This document shows positions 6,157 to 12,530 of a DNA stretch of 12,530 nt, piece after piece. Each line of letters starts with the position of its first letter. The stretch's first letter is position 1. Below the pieces are notes generated by a model. That model was not told the origin of the DNA. It did not search any database and saw nothing but the letters and a program-made list of their open reading frames with translations. This DNA comes from CAZVFX01 sp964626565 (lineage in GTDB: Bacteria > Myxococcota_A > UBA9042 > CAIXZC01). A program made the translations under genes and the position numbers. The stretch is from assembly GCA_964626565.1 (NCBI GenBank), contig CAZVFX010000163.1, positions 1 through 12,530 of the forward strand, written 5' to 3'.

Positions 6157-7173
6157 ATGGCGAAGAAATTGGACAAGGACAAAATTTCAAGGAGGGACCT
6201 GATTAGGCTTGGTGGGCTCGGGCTCGCCGCGGCTGCGCTGAATGCGGCTTGTGGCGATGATGCTTGCAAAACTCCCGCCGGATGCCCCGATGCCGCAGGT
6301 TCTGACGCCGTAGGCCAGGATGGCTTCGGCTCTGACGTAGGCCAGGATGTCGGCCAGGATGTCGGCCAGGATGTGGGCCAGGATGTCGGCCAGGATGTGG
6401 GCCAGGATGTCGGCCCCGGTCCCGACGTAAGTCCCGACATTCCCATTCCGGTGGACCTGGATGACGCGAAGCTAGGGATGGTGATCGACCTGCATCGTTG
6501 CACGGGATGCGGAGCGTGTATCTTCGCCTGCAAGAGCGAGAACAACATCCAGGACGGCGTCCTGTGGGGCAACAGGACCAGCAACTCCGAGGGTGAGTTC
6601 CCGAACGTCAAGTACTCATTTTATCCAACTCTCTGTAATCAGTGTGATGACGCTCCGTGCATCCAGGCCAACCCCGATGGCTGCCTCTACAAGGGGCCGG
6701 GCGGTATCACAATGATTGACGCCGCGACCTGCGACGAGTCTTCCGAAGTCTCCTCCCAGGTATGTCCCTACGGCCGGATTACTTACAATGCCGGGGAGAC
6801 TCACGAATCCTGGAAGAACGAAGATGCCCTGATCGATGGTATCACTTCACCTTCGTCCGAGGTGGCCGAAGAAGTGGGAGGAAAGGTCATTCCTCACTAC
6901 AATCCAGACAAGGAACCGTCCCCCTCCGGTTCCGGGATATCGAACGCCGGCGGAATCGAGAAATGCACCTTCTGTGACCACCGGGTCCTGAAGGGTGCGT
7001 TGCCGTATTGCGTCGTGGCGTGCCCGTCGAAGGCGCGAACGTTCGGAGACCTGGCCACACCGTATAGCGATGTGAGCAAGCTTCTCCAGAAACACGATTC
7101 GTGGCGAGACAAAGAAGATCTCGGAACCGAACCGAAGGTTTACTACATCAGAAAGTACAACAAAGATTCCTAG
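6157..7173 (+). CDS. Tat-exported, lipid-anchored Fe-S subunit of a molybdopterin oxidoreductase (DmsB/PsrB-type)
   Basis: This is 338 aa; AAGGAGG is 4 bases before the ATG. The N-terminus has twin-arginine motif SRRDLIR (11-17), a hydrophobic stretch and lipobox NAAC with Cys32. The residue at +2 is Gly, so no Asp retention signal. Residues ~50-100 are a (GQDV)6 linker. The ferredoxin domain then carries motif I C115-x2-C118-x2-C121-x3-C125, motif II C160-x2-C163-x4-C168 with Asn172 replacing the fourth Cys, motif III reduced to C192 and C203-P, and motif IV C270-x2-C273-x11-C285-x3-C289. In the DmsB fold the missing residues all ligate one cluster, so three [4Fe-4S] clusters are predicted. 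It would pass electrons between the adjacent catalytic subunit and a periplasmic partner. It is followed after 76 bases by the catalytic gene. Confidence 0.92.
   Translation: MAKKLDKDKISRRDLIRLGGLGLAAAALNAACGDDACKTPAGCPDAAGSDAVGQDGFGSDVGQDVGQDVGQDVGQDVGQDVGQDVGPGPDVSPDIPIPVDLDDAKLGMVIDLHRCTGCGACIFACKSENNIQDGVLWGNRTSNSEGEFPNVKYSFYPTLCNQCDDAPCIQANPDGCLYKGPGGITMIDAATCDESSEVSSQVCPYGRITYNAGETHESWKNEDALIDGITSPSSEVAEEVGGKVIPHYNPDKEPSPSGSGISNAGGIEKCTFCDHRVLKGALPYCVVACPSKARTFGDLATPYSDVSKLLQKHDSWRDKEDLGTEPKVYYIRKYNKDS
6340..6411 (+). repeat. 12-bp tandem repeat, six units, encoding (GQDV)6
   Basis: Six uninterrupted in-frame copies of GGCCAGGATGT[C/G] occur, differing only in the last base (C,C,G,C,G,C). 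A partial, decayed unit (GGCCAGGATGGC) lies just upstream at about 6313. It encodes the flexible acidic tether between the lipid anchor and the ferredoxin domain. Copy number could vary by slippage without frameshift. Confidence 0.95.
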
Positions 7174-7249
7174 GTGAGCGGGCAGTGGCACCTATCGAGG
7201 GACACGGACATCTACCAACGAACAGGCGACGAGACACAGGAGCGTGAAA

Positions 7250-9826
7250 ATGAATAAAATAGGCTTTACCCGAAGAACATTTTTAAAGACTACGCTGGCT
7301 GCCGGCGCCGGAGCGAGCGTGCTACTTGGCAATCCCCTGAGCCCCACGCTGCGGGCACTGGCCGACGACCACGACGACGAGCCCTTTTTGAGCGGAAGTG
7401 GACAGTGGCTCCCGACGACTTGCCAGGGTTGCACGTCCTGGTGTTCGGCACAGGCGTATATCGTCGATGGACGGGCTGTCAAAGTCAGAGGGAACGAACA
7501 CTCCCAGGTGAGTGTCGGAAATGCGTGCCCGAAGATGCACATGGCTCTTCAGCAGGTCTATGATCCCGACAGGATCAAGACACCGATGAAGAGGACCAAC
7601 GCTGCGAAGGGCCGCAACGAAGACCCGGGGTTCGTTCCCATTACCTGGGACGAGGCGATCGACACTATCGCCGACAAGATCATGGAACTGAGGAACGCCG
7701 GGGAGACCCACAAGTACATGCTCATGAGGGGCAGATACTCCTACATGCGCGATATCATCTACGATCGCATGACCAAAATCATCGGTTCACCCAACAACAT
7801 CTCCCACAGCGCCATATGCGCCGAGGCAGAGAAGTTCGGAGCTTATTACACTGAAGGCGAATGGACCTACCGGCAGTACGACATCAAGAACGCGAACTAC
7901 GTGCTTCTGTGGGGCGCGGACCCGCTCGCGGCTAACCGGCAGATCAGCTACTACGAGCGGTACTGGGGAGACCTGCAGGACCGCGGCACGGTTGCGGCGA
8001 TCGATCCGCGGCTGTCTTCTGCGGGTGCCAAGGCGGACGAATGGCTGCCCCTCAAGCCCGGCACGGACGGCGCTCTTGCGGTGGCGATGGCGCACGTGAT
8101 CGTGACCGAAGGACTCTGGTACAAGAGCTTCGTCGGTGACTTCCACGCAGACTCACCGGTTCAGGAGTTCACACCAGGGGAAACCATCGAGGAAGAGTTC
8201 GACCTCGACGGCGTCATGACCCCGACGTTCGAGGACGCGGACGCCTACGGGCTCCTCAAGTGGTGGAATCTCGAGCTCCACGACAAGACAGCCGCATGGG
8301 CAGCCGACATCACGGGGTTGCCTGCCGAGCAGATCACGAAGGTCGCCAAAGGATATGGCGAGGCGGCGCCCCATGCCATCAGCTGGCTGGGCGGCGGTCC
8401 CGCCATGCAGGTGAGAGGCGCGTACGGCGCCATGGCGGTTCACGCCCTCAACGGCTTGGTGGGCGCGGTGGACAACATCGGCGGAACTCTCAAGGCCAAC
8501 AAGGAGTACACGAAGAAGTTCCCGAAGCCGGACGACTTCATCGACGCAATCGCCGCCGAAGGAAAGTCCAACTCGAAGATCGACCACCGCGGTCGGCTCG
8601 AGTTCCCTGCTCTCACGAAGGGGAAGTCCGGTGGCGGCGTCGTCACCAACAATGCGGCCGCCGGTATCCTGGCCGATGACCCCTACGATATCAAGGTCCT
8701 CATCGGCTACATGGCCAACTTCGCGTTCTCCTGCCCCGGAACCGACCGGTGGGAAGACGCGCTGAGCAAGATCCCGTTCTCCGTCAACCTCTCTACCCAT
8801 GCGTCGGAGATCACCTGGTTCGCTGACATCGTTCTCCCGTGCACGCATCACATGTTCGAGAAGTGGGCCTATGTCAAATCCCACGCGAACGGCTACCGTC
8901 ACGTGACCCTGAACCAGCCGGTGGCTGACAGAGTGTGGGATGTCAAGTCGGACGAGACCGAGATCCCCTGGATGATCGCCGAGAAACTAGCGGAAAAGGG
9001 CTTTGACAACCTGCTCAATCACTACAAGGAGTACAAGGACCCGGAGACGGGCCAGGCTCCCACCACCGGGGCGGAGCTCGCCCTCTATGCCCTCAAGCAC
9101 GCGACCGAGGACCTCTGGAATCCGGACAACTACCAGGGGGGAGACAAATTCAACGGGTGGGACGACTTCATCGCGGCCGGCGTCTGGAACTCTGCCCCCT
9201 ACGCTTACAGAGAGCGCTGGGGCAACATGAAGACCGTGACCAAGAAGTTCGAGTTCTACAGTGAAACCCTGAAGACGGCGTTGGAAGGGCACGCCGAGAA
9301 GCACGAGACGACCGTCGACGACGTCCTGGATGTCTGCAACTACCAGGCGACCGGCGAGCTTGCCTTCGTACCTCACTATGAGGAGCCTTTCGTCCACGGA
9401 GACGAGGCGGAGTATCCCCTGGTGTTCGTGGATTACAAGTCGAAGCTCAATCGGGAGGGCCGGTCTGCCAACTGCAGCTGGTACCACGAGCTGAAGGACC
9501 TCGATCCCGGCGATATGGCCGGGGAGGATGTCGCCCGGATCAACCCCGTAGATGCCAACGGGATCGAGACGGGAGACAAGATCAAGCTGACTTCGCCGAC
9601 CGGCTCCATCGAGTGCACGGCGAAGCTCTGGGAAGGCAACCGACCGGGAACGATCTCGAAGAGCTATGGCCAGGGCCACTGGGCCTATGGCTCTATCGCG
9701 TCCCAGGAGTTCGGTGTCAAGCCCAGAGGCGGCAACAACAACGATCTCATCCCGGCCGACTACGATCGCTTGAGCGGCAGCACAGCGTACTACAGTACCG
9801 TGCGCGTCAAGATCGAGAAGTTGTAG
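7250..9826 (+). CDS. Molybdopterin oxidoreductase catalytic subunit, Cys-ligated (Psr/Phs/Ttr/Arr-type)
   Basis: This is 858 aa from the ATG at 7250, chosen because AGGAG (7238-7242) is 7 bases away; the GTG at 7244 would leave only 1 base. The Tat motif TRRTFLK is at residues 7-13, then a hydrophobic stretch and a likely cleavage site near ALA38. The N-terminal [4Fe-4S] site is C58-x2-C61-x3-C65-x27-C93. Cys190 in NNISHSAICAEAEKFG sits where the Mo/W ligand lies in this family, so the enzyme is of the cysteine type. WGADPLAANRQ (222-232) and HASEITWFADIVLPCTHH belong to the cofactor domains. The C-terminus (YPLVFVDYKSK to HWAYG) is the molydop-binding beta-barrel. The nearest types are polysulfide/thiosulfate, tetrathionate or arsenate reductases, or enzymes running in reverse. 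Substrate cannot be assigned from sequence alone. Confidence 0.95.
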   Translation: MNKIGFTRRTFLKTTLAAGAGASVLLGNPLSPTLRALADDHDDEPFLSGSGQWLPTTCQGCTSWCSAQAYIVDGRAVKVRGNEHSQVSVGNACPKMHMALQQVYDPDRIKTPMKRTNAAKGRNEDPGFVPITWDEAIDTIADKIMELRNAGETHKYMLMRGRYSYMRDIIYDRMTKIIGSPNNISHSAICAEAEKFGAYYTEGEWTYRQYDIKNANYVLLWGADPLAANRQISYYERYWGDLQDRGTVAAIDPRLSSAGAKADEWLPLKPGTDGALAVAMAHVIVTEGLWYKSFVGDFHADSPVQEFTPGETIEEEFDLDGVMTPTFEDADAYGLLKWWNLELHDKTAAWAADITGLPAEQITKVAKGYGEAAPHAISWLGGGPAMQVRGAYGAMAVHALNGLVGAVDNIGGTLKANKEYTKKFPKPDDFIDAIAAEGKSNSKIDHRGRLEFPALTKGKSGGGVVTNNAAAGILADDPYDIKVLIGYMANFAFSCPGTDRWEDALSKIPFSVNLSTHASEITWFADIVLPCTHHMFEKWAYVKSHANGYRHVTLNQPVADRVWDVKSDETEIPWMIAEKLAEKGFDNLLNHYKEYKDPETGQAPTTGAELALYALKHATEDLWNPDNYQGGDKFNGWDDFIAAGVWNSAPYAYRERWGNMKTVTKKFEFYSETLKTALEGHAEKHETTVDDVLDVCNYQATGELAFVPHYEEPFVHGDEAEYPLVFVDYKSKLNREGRSANCSWYHELKDLDPGDMAGEDVARINPVDANGIETGDKIKLTSPTGSIECTAKLWEGNRPGTISKSYGQGHWAYGSIASQEFGVKPRGGNNNDLIPADYDRLSGSTAYYSTVRVKIEKL

Positions 9827-9838
9827 GCAAGGTTGGGC

Positions 9839-10441
9839 ATGAACGAACTAATTTCCCATGCGAAAGGAAGGGGGGAAGCATATGCGCTGCTGGCGAATTG
9901 CTTCCACCTTCCTGACGAGGGGCTGATTCAAGCTCTCAACGAGTTGCCGGAATCGGACAGTGAGTTGTATTCGGTTTTGGCGAACGCTGTCGAGATTCGT
10001 GATGTAGATTCGTTGAGGATTGACTACTCGAAACTGTTTGTTGGACCGTACAAGCTCCTCGCCCCTCCCTATGGTTCGGTGTACCTCGAAGGTACGAGCG
10101 CGGTCATGGGGAGGTCGACCGTGGACGTGTTGGCCCGATACAAGGTGGAGGGTGTAGCCGTTCGCCTGAAGGAGGCGCCCGACCACATCGCCATCGAGCT
10201 GGAGTTCATGTTCTTCCTGATCTCGAAGGAGATCGAAGGACTCAGGGATTCCGACCTTGGCAGCGCTGAAGCGTATCAGAAGAAGCAGAAGGACTTTCTG
10301 GAAGTCCATTTGGGCAAGTGGATCCCGCAGTTCACGGAGAAGGTGGAGACGCTCGCCCAGACTCAGTTCTACAAGGACCTGGCGCGCTCGACGAGGGATT
10401 TCGTTCTGGGAGACCTTCGCCGCGCAAACACCGGGGACTAA
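9839..10441 (+). CDS. TorD/DmsD-family molybdoenzyme maturation chaperone
   Basis: This is a 200-aa cytoplasmic protein, mostly alpha-helical. The ATG at 9839 is chosen because AAGG (9829-9832) lies 6 bases upstream; a TTG at 9833 is in frame but adjoins the AAGG. Family signatures are YSKLFVGP with a following PPYGSVY (63-82) and PDHIAIELEFM (114-124), the D-H-x-x-x-E-L-x-F-M core of TorD proteins. Such chaperones bind the Tat signal of the catalytic subunit and hold it back until the molybdopterin cofactor is inserted. It starts 12 bases after the catalytic subunit stop, so it is almost certainly co-transcribed and translationally coupled. Length fits the family (about 200 aa). Confidence 0.93.
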   Translation: MNELISHAKGRGEAYALLANCFHLPDEGLIQALNELPESDSELYSVLANAVEIRDVDSLRIDYSKLFVGPYKLLAPPYGSVYLEGTSAVMGRSTVDVLARYKVEGVAVRLKEAPDHIAIELEFMFFLISKEIEGLRDSDLGSAEAYQKKQKDFLEVHLGKWIPQFTEKVETLAQTQFYKDLARSTRDFVLGDLRRANTGD

Positions 10442-10536
10442 CCCAAGATACCGCATCAGAGCTGATTCACCCCACGTCCCAACCCCGCCGTATCCCAAAA
10501 CTCAGCCCACCTACAACCACATTGCTTTCGAGGGCA

Positions 10537-10553
10537 TCCGTTCTAAGAATGGA
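10537..10553 (+). terminator. Hairpin ~95 bases downstream of the chaperone gene
   Basis: TCCGTTCT-a-AGAATGGA pairs over 8 bp (one G-T pair), and flanking GC/GC can extend the stem across one mismatch. No T-run follows. It may stabilise or end the operon transcript. Confidence 0.35.
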
Positions 10554-10595
10554 CGCATCACAGCAACTGATATGATGAAAGGGTGTGGTGCTCGA

Positions 10596-10798
10596 TCACC
10601 AGCCCTTCGACTTGCCGCCATGGCGGCGGCGCTCAGGGTGAACCCGTATTGAGGCCTTGGCCGATCCCGAACACAGGCAGCGTCCGCCAGAGGCGGCCGA
10701 CCAAAGAACTTGGAGTTTAGCCTGAGCGCCGCGGCTTCCAGCCGCAAGTCGAAGGCCTGGTGACGTTCGTTTACACATCCGGTCAGCAGCAAGGGGCT
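10596..10798. repeat. Structured intergenic repeat, copy 2 (MITE/REP-like)
   Basis: This is in the same orientation as 809-1010. Outer arms are 10596-10615 and 10744-10763, the same 20-base inverted repeat as copy 1. Mini-hairpins are 10614-10627 (GCCGCC-at-GGCGGC), 10684-10696 (CCGCC-aga-GGCGG) and 10731-10745 (GCGGCT-tcc-AGCCGC). Inner arms are GGCGCTCAGGGTGAA / TTTAGCCTGAGCGCC. The shared right extension runs through TTACACATCCGGT to about 10798. The left and right mini-hairpins are exchanged relative to copy 1. Confidence 0.8.
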
Positions 10799-10830
10799 CC
10801 CCGGGCAGGGGCCCGGAAGCGCCGACACGA

Positions 10831-10865
10831 AAAACGGGCCCGCGCCCTAGGGCGAGGCCCGTTTT
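10831..10865. terminator. Strong factor-independent terminator, likely bidirectional
   Basis: AAAACGGGCC (10831-10840) pairs perfectly with GGCCCGTTTT (10856-10865), and the loop contains a second perfect palindrome CGCCCTAGGGCG (10843-10854). It ends in T4 on the plus strand and T5 on the minus strand. It lies after repeat copy 2 and insulates the molybdoenzyme operon from the AbiE cassette. Confidence 0.75.
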
Positions 10866-10986
10866 GAGTGGAGGAAACGTCCCTGGGGTCGAACTTTCTC
10901 CAGTTCGCGCAGGTCCTTTTTCAATGTGCCGCAAACCCTCTTGCCGCCTGGGTTTCCGGACCATCGCCCCATTCTCTGTTTGCCTG

Positions 10987-11032
10987 GAGTTTGAAACCGG
11001 ACTTTCGGTGAGTACCTGGGTCGTTCAAACTC
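10987..11032. other. Inverted repeat with 28-base loop, possible structured RNA
   Basis: GAGTTTGAA (10987-10995) and TTCAAACTC (11024-11032) are perfect 9-base complements. CGAAC/GTTCG at 10890-10907 forms another short hairpin nearby. No RNA family is recognised. Confidence 0.3.
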
Positions 11033-11144
11033 GCGCTCGGGTCCGAAATGCGTAACTGGCTGGAATTGCTGGATTCCCATTTTCGGGCTGCTGGCCGGTG
11101 AAAAAAAAGACCTGCGCGGGGAAGTCCACACCTGCAGCACAGAT

Positions 11145-11161
11145 GCTCAAATTATTTGAGC
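11145..11161. promoter_or_regulatory. Perfect palindrome upstream of the AbiE promoter, likely operator
   Basis: GCTCAAAT-t-ATTTGAGC is a perfect 8-bp inverted repeat with a one-base centre, ending 8 bases before the -35 box. AbiEi antitoxins are known to repress their own operon by binding inverted repeats in the promoter region, so this is the obvious candidate site. Confidence 0.6.
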
Positions 11162-11169
11162 GTTTGTGC

Positions 11170-11198
11170 TTGACGGGGCTCTCTTGACGGTCCATTAT
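11170..11198 (+). promoter_or_regulatory. Promoter of the AbiE-type toxin-antitoxin operon
   Basis: TTGACG (11170-11175) and CATTAT (11193-11198) are 17 bases apart (5/6 and 4/6 matches). The start of transcription would be near 11205, about 20 bases before the antitoxin ATG. CTTGACGG occurs twice (11169-11176 and 11183-11190), a 14-base direct repeat overlapping the -35 and spacer. Confidence 0.6.
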
Positions 11199-11224
11199 AG
11201 TCATGGAAGGCGCGGGACGAAGCA

Positions 11225-11827
11225 ATGGCCAACAACACCGACAAATCTCGCCGGCTGTGGGACATAGCGTCTCTGCAGGACGGTTACTTCACGGCCAGAC
11301 AGGCGCGTGCCGTCGGCTACGACACCAACGGCCAATCGTACCAGGTGAAGGCGGGAAATTGGGTTCGCGAGCATCGCGGCATCTACCGCTTCGCCGGCTA
11401 CCCCCTCGGTGAGCATCCGGACCTGACGAAGTGGTACCTCTGGTCCTGCAACCGAAATGGAGAGCCGCAGGGCGTGTATTCGCACGAAACCGCGCTGTCT
11501 CTGTACGAGGTCAGCGATGTCAACCCTGCAAAGATCCACATGACGGTTCCCAGGGGCTTTCGGCGAAGCGCTGCGATTCCCCGGATACTGGTTCTTCATT
11601 TCGGTCACCTTCCCCGGATGGATGTTGGAAACGTGCATGGAGTGGACGTGACAACGCCGATTCGCACTCTTGTCGACGTTGTCACAGCGAGGACGCTCTC
11701 ACGCGACATCCTTGAGCAGGCAGCCGACGATTTCCTTCGACTCGGTTTGGTGACGCTCCTTGAAGTCGCCAGCGCTCGAGAACTGCACCCGACGCTCGAC
11801 CGGCTTCTGAAGGACATGGGCAGATGA
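11225..11827 (+). CDS. abiEi: AbiEi-family antitoxin/transcriptional regulator (type IV toxin-antitoxin)
   Basis: This is 200 aa. The N-terminus (about residues 10-60) is the winged helix of AbiEi-type antitoxins: YFTARQARAVGYD, then YQVKAGNWVREHRGIYRFAGYP, with the typical helix and wing ending G-I-Y-R-F. SHETALSLYEVSDVNP and KIHMTVPRG belong to the antitoxin's second part, and TTPIRTLVDVV with LEQAADDFLRLG is its conserved C-terminal region. It would repress the operon and counteract the toxin indirectly, without direct binding, as known for type IV systems. The Shine-Dalgarno is weak (GGGAC at 11214-11218). Its stop overlaps the toxin start by 4 bases (ATGA), so the two are translationally coupled. 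A nearby ATG at 11203 is in another frame and is not used. Confidence 0.9.
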   Translation: MANNTDKSRRLWDIASLQDGYFTARQARAVGYDTNGQSYQVKAGNWVREHRGIYRFAGYPLGEHPDLTKWYLWSCNRNGEPQGVYSHETALSLYEVSDVNPAKIHMTVPRGFRRSAAIPRILVLHFGHLPRMDVGNVHGVDVTTPIRTLVDVVTARTLSRDILEQAADDFLRLGLVTLLEVASARELHPTLDRLLKDMGR

Positions 11828-12530
11828 GTACATCCCGTAGCTATGAATCCGCCAGGGCGTTTCGCCAAGCCCTTGAGACCCGCCTGAAGCGGCTGGCGGA
11901 AGCTGAGAGTGCGGACATCCAGCGCCTGCGCAGGCAGGTTGCATTCGACCGATTGCTCGCTCGGCTGCTCTCTGACTCAGACCCTCAGTGGGCTCTCAAG
12001 GGAGGCTACGCTCTGGAACTTCGTTTCGCCTCGGCCAGAGCAACCCGGGACGTCGACCTGACGCTGGCACATCCGCGGACCTTGCCCCTCCCGGGGTCTC
12101 CAGTGGATGAAAGGCTTTTGGAGGAACTGCGCCAGCGGGCTACGCGGAATCTCGCCGATTTCTTCGCCTTCCTGATCGGCCAACCCACGATGGACATTGA
12201 GGCGGCCCCATACGGGGGTTCTCGCTACCCGGTCGCGGCCCGGATGGATGGCCGCACCTTCGTGAAGTTCCACGTCGACATAGGCATCGGTGACCCGCTC
12301 CTGGAGCCAACGGATGAGCTGTCGGGCCGGGACTGGCTGGCATTCGCGGGTATCCCGGCACCGACCTTCACCTGCATCTCCAAAGAACAGCAGTTCGCTG
12401 AGAAGCTGCATGCGTACACCATGCCCGACCGGCCGCGTCCGAACTCACGGGTGAAGGACCTGGTAGACATGGTATTGATGATCCGGCGGTTCGACCTGGA
12501 CAATGACCTGCTTGCCGACGCAATAAATGT
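11824..12530 (+). CDS. abiEii: AbiEii-type nucleotidyltransferase toxin (5' part, runs off right edge)
   Basis: The frame is open from the ATG at 11824 to the window end, 235 codons with no stop. It overlaps the antitoxin stop by 4 bases. The nucleotidyltransferase signature is LKGGYALELRF with K59-G60-G61, followed by RATRDVDLTL with D76 and D78 as metal-binding acidic residues. Later CISKEQQFAEKLHAYT and RVKDLVDMVLMI supply the second lysine and acidic groups of the AbiEii/DUF1814 family. AbiEii-type toxins transfer nucleotides, and some relatives block tRNA 3' ends. Family members are usually about 280-310 aa, so roughly 50-75 residues lie beyond the window. The key residues seen are intact, suggesting an active toxin. 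Confidence 0.9.
   Translation, partial: MSTSRSYESARAFRQALETRLKRLAEAESADIQRLRRQVAFDRLLARLLSDSDPQWALKGGYALELRFASARATRDVDLTLAHPRTLPLPGSPVDERLLEELRQRATRNLADFFAFLIGQPTMDIEAAPYGGSRYPVAARMDGRTFVKFHVDIGIGDPLLEPTDELSGRDWLAFAGIPAPTFTCISKEQQFAEKLHAYTMPDRPRPNSRVKDLVDMVLMIRRFDLDNDLLADAIN

Larger units (their letters stand above)
10442..11144. other. Long intergenic region between the molybdoenzyme operon and the AbiE cassette
   Basis: No credible gene is seen. From left to right it holds a hairpin (10537-10553), repeat copy 2 (10596-10798), a small hairpin CCGGGC-aggg-GCCCGG (10801-10816), a strong terminator (10831-10865), and 10866-11144, which contains short inverted repeats and an A8 run near 11101 but no convincing ORF. 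Confidence 0.6.

Noticed and set aside
6340..6411. Possible CRISPR-like array
   Set aside because: The units are contiguous 12-mers within a coding frame, without spacers.
6105..6611. Minus-strand ORF with repeated TSWP residues
   Set aside because: The repeat is only the antisense reading of the GQDV tandem array in the Fe-S subunit gene.
7244..7249. GTG start for the catalytic subunit
   Set aside because: It lies only 1 base from the AGGAG site. The ATG two codons later has normal spacing.
8153..8902. Minus-strand ORF of 249 codons
   Set aside because: It is a shadow of the molybdopterin catalytic subunit, arising from GC-rich codon bias.
9833..9838. TTG start for the TorD-family chaperone
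   Set aside because: It immediately follows the AAGG site with no spacing. The ATG at 9839 has a 6-base gap.
10884..10896. GGGGTCGAAC resembling a tRNA T-arm
   Set aside because: No acceptor stem, anticodon arm or CCA could be built around it on either strand.
10847..11140. Minus-strand ORF of 97 codons
   Set aside because: It begins with weak ribosome-site support, overlaps the terminator and has a basic, unrecognisable sequence.

Overview
The window suggests a Gram-negative, GC-rich bacterium of the Myxococcota/Bradymonadota (old 'Deltaproteobacteria') type. The basis is three secreted lipoproteins with Asp/Thr-rich or Cys-rich linkers (Dickkopf-like C-x-x-D-x-x-C modules, a DUF1566 domain), a Tat-exported molybdoenzyme and good Shine-Dalgarno sites throughout. 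This placement is inference from style, not from a marker gene.

Layout. 1-666 (minus) is the 5' part of a lipoprotein gene running off the left edge. 667-1037 is intergenic and holds copy 1 of a ~200-bp structured repeat. 1038-1871 (minus) is a SAM-dependent methyltransferase, divergent from 2122-3033 (plus), a Cys-rich DUF1566 lipoprotein. A small WD40-like protein (3156-3971) and a second large Cys-rich lipoprotein (4063-5754) follow. 5755-6156 is intergenic and carries what looks like the broken C-terminal end of a LuxR/NarL-type regulator.

The functional centre is 6157-10441. It holds an Fe-S subunit, a Cys-ligated molybdopterin catalytic subunit of the polysulfide/tetrathionate/arsenate reductase type, and a TorD-family maturation chaperone. 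Both enzyme subunits carry twin-arginine signals, so the complex should fold in the cytoplasm with help from the TorD protein and work outside the inner membrane. No integral membrane anchor gene is visible. Instead the Fe-S subunit has its own lipobox and a (GQDV)6 tether encoded by a perfect 12-bp tandem repeat. It has also lost exactly the ligands of one of the four usual [4Fe-4S] clusters.

10442-11224 is a long intergenic region with a hairpin, repeat copy 2, a strong bidirectional-looking terminator, a structured stretch, and a promoter with a perfect palindrome. That promoter drives a two-gene type IV toxin-antitoxin cassette, an AbiEi-family antitoxin (11225-11827) overlapping by 4 bp an AbiEii-type nucleotidyltransferase that runs off the right edge.

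The points most worth attention are the lipid-tethered, three-cluster Fe-S subunit of the molybdoenzyme, and the two repeat copies whose arm hairpins are swapped relative to each other.
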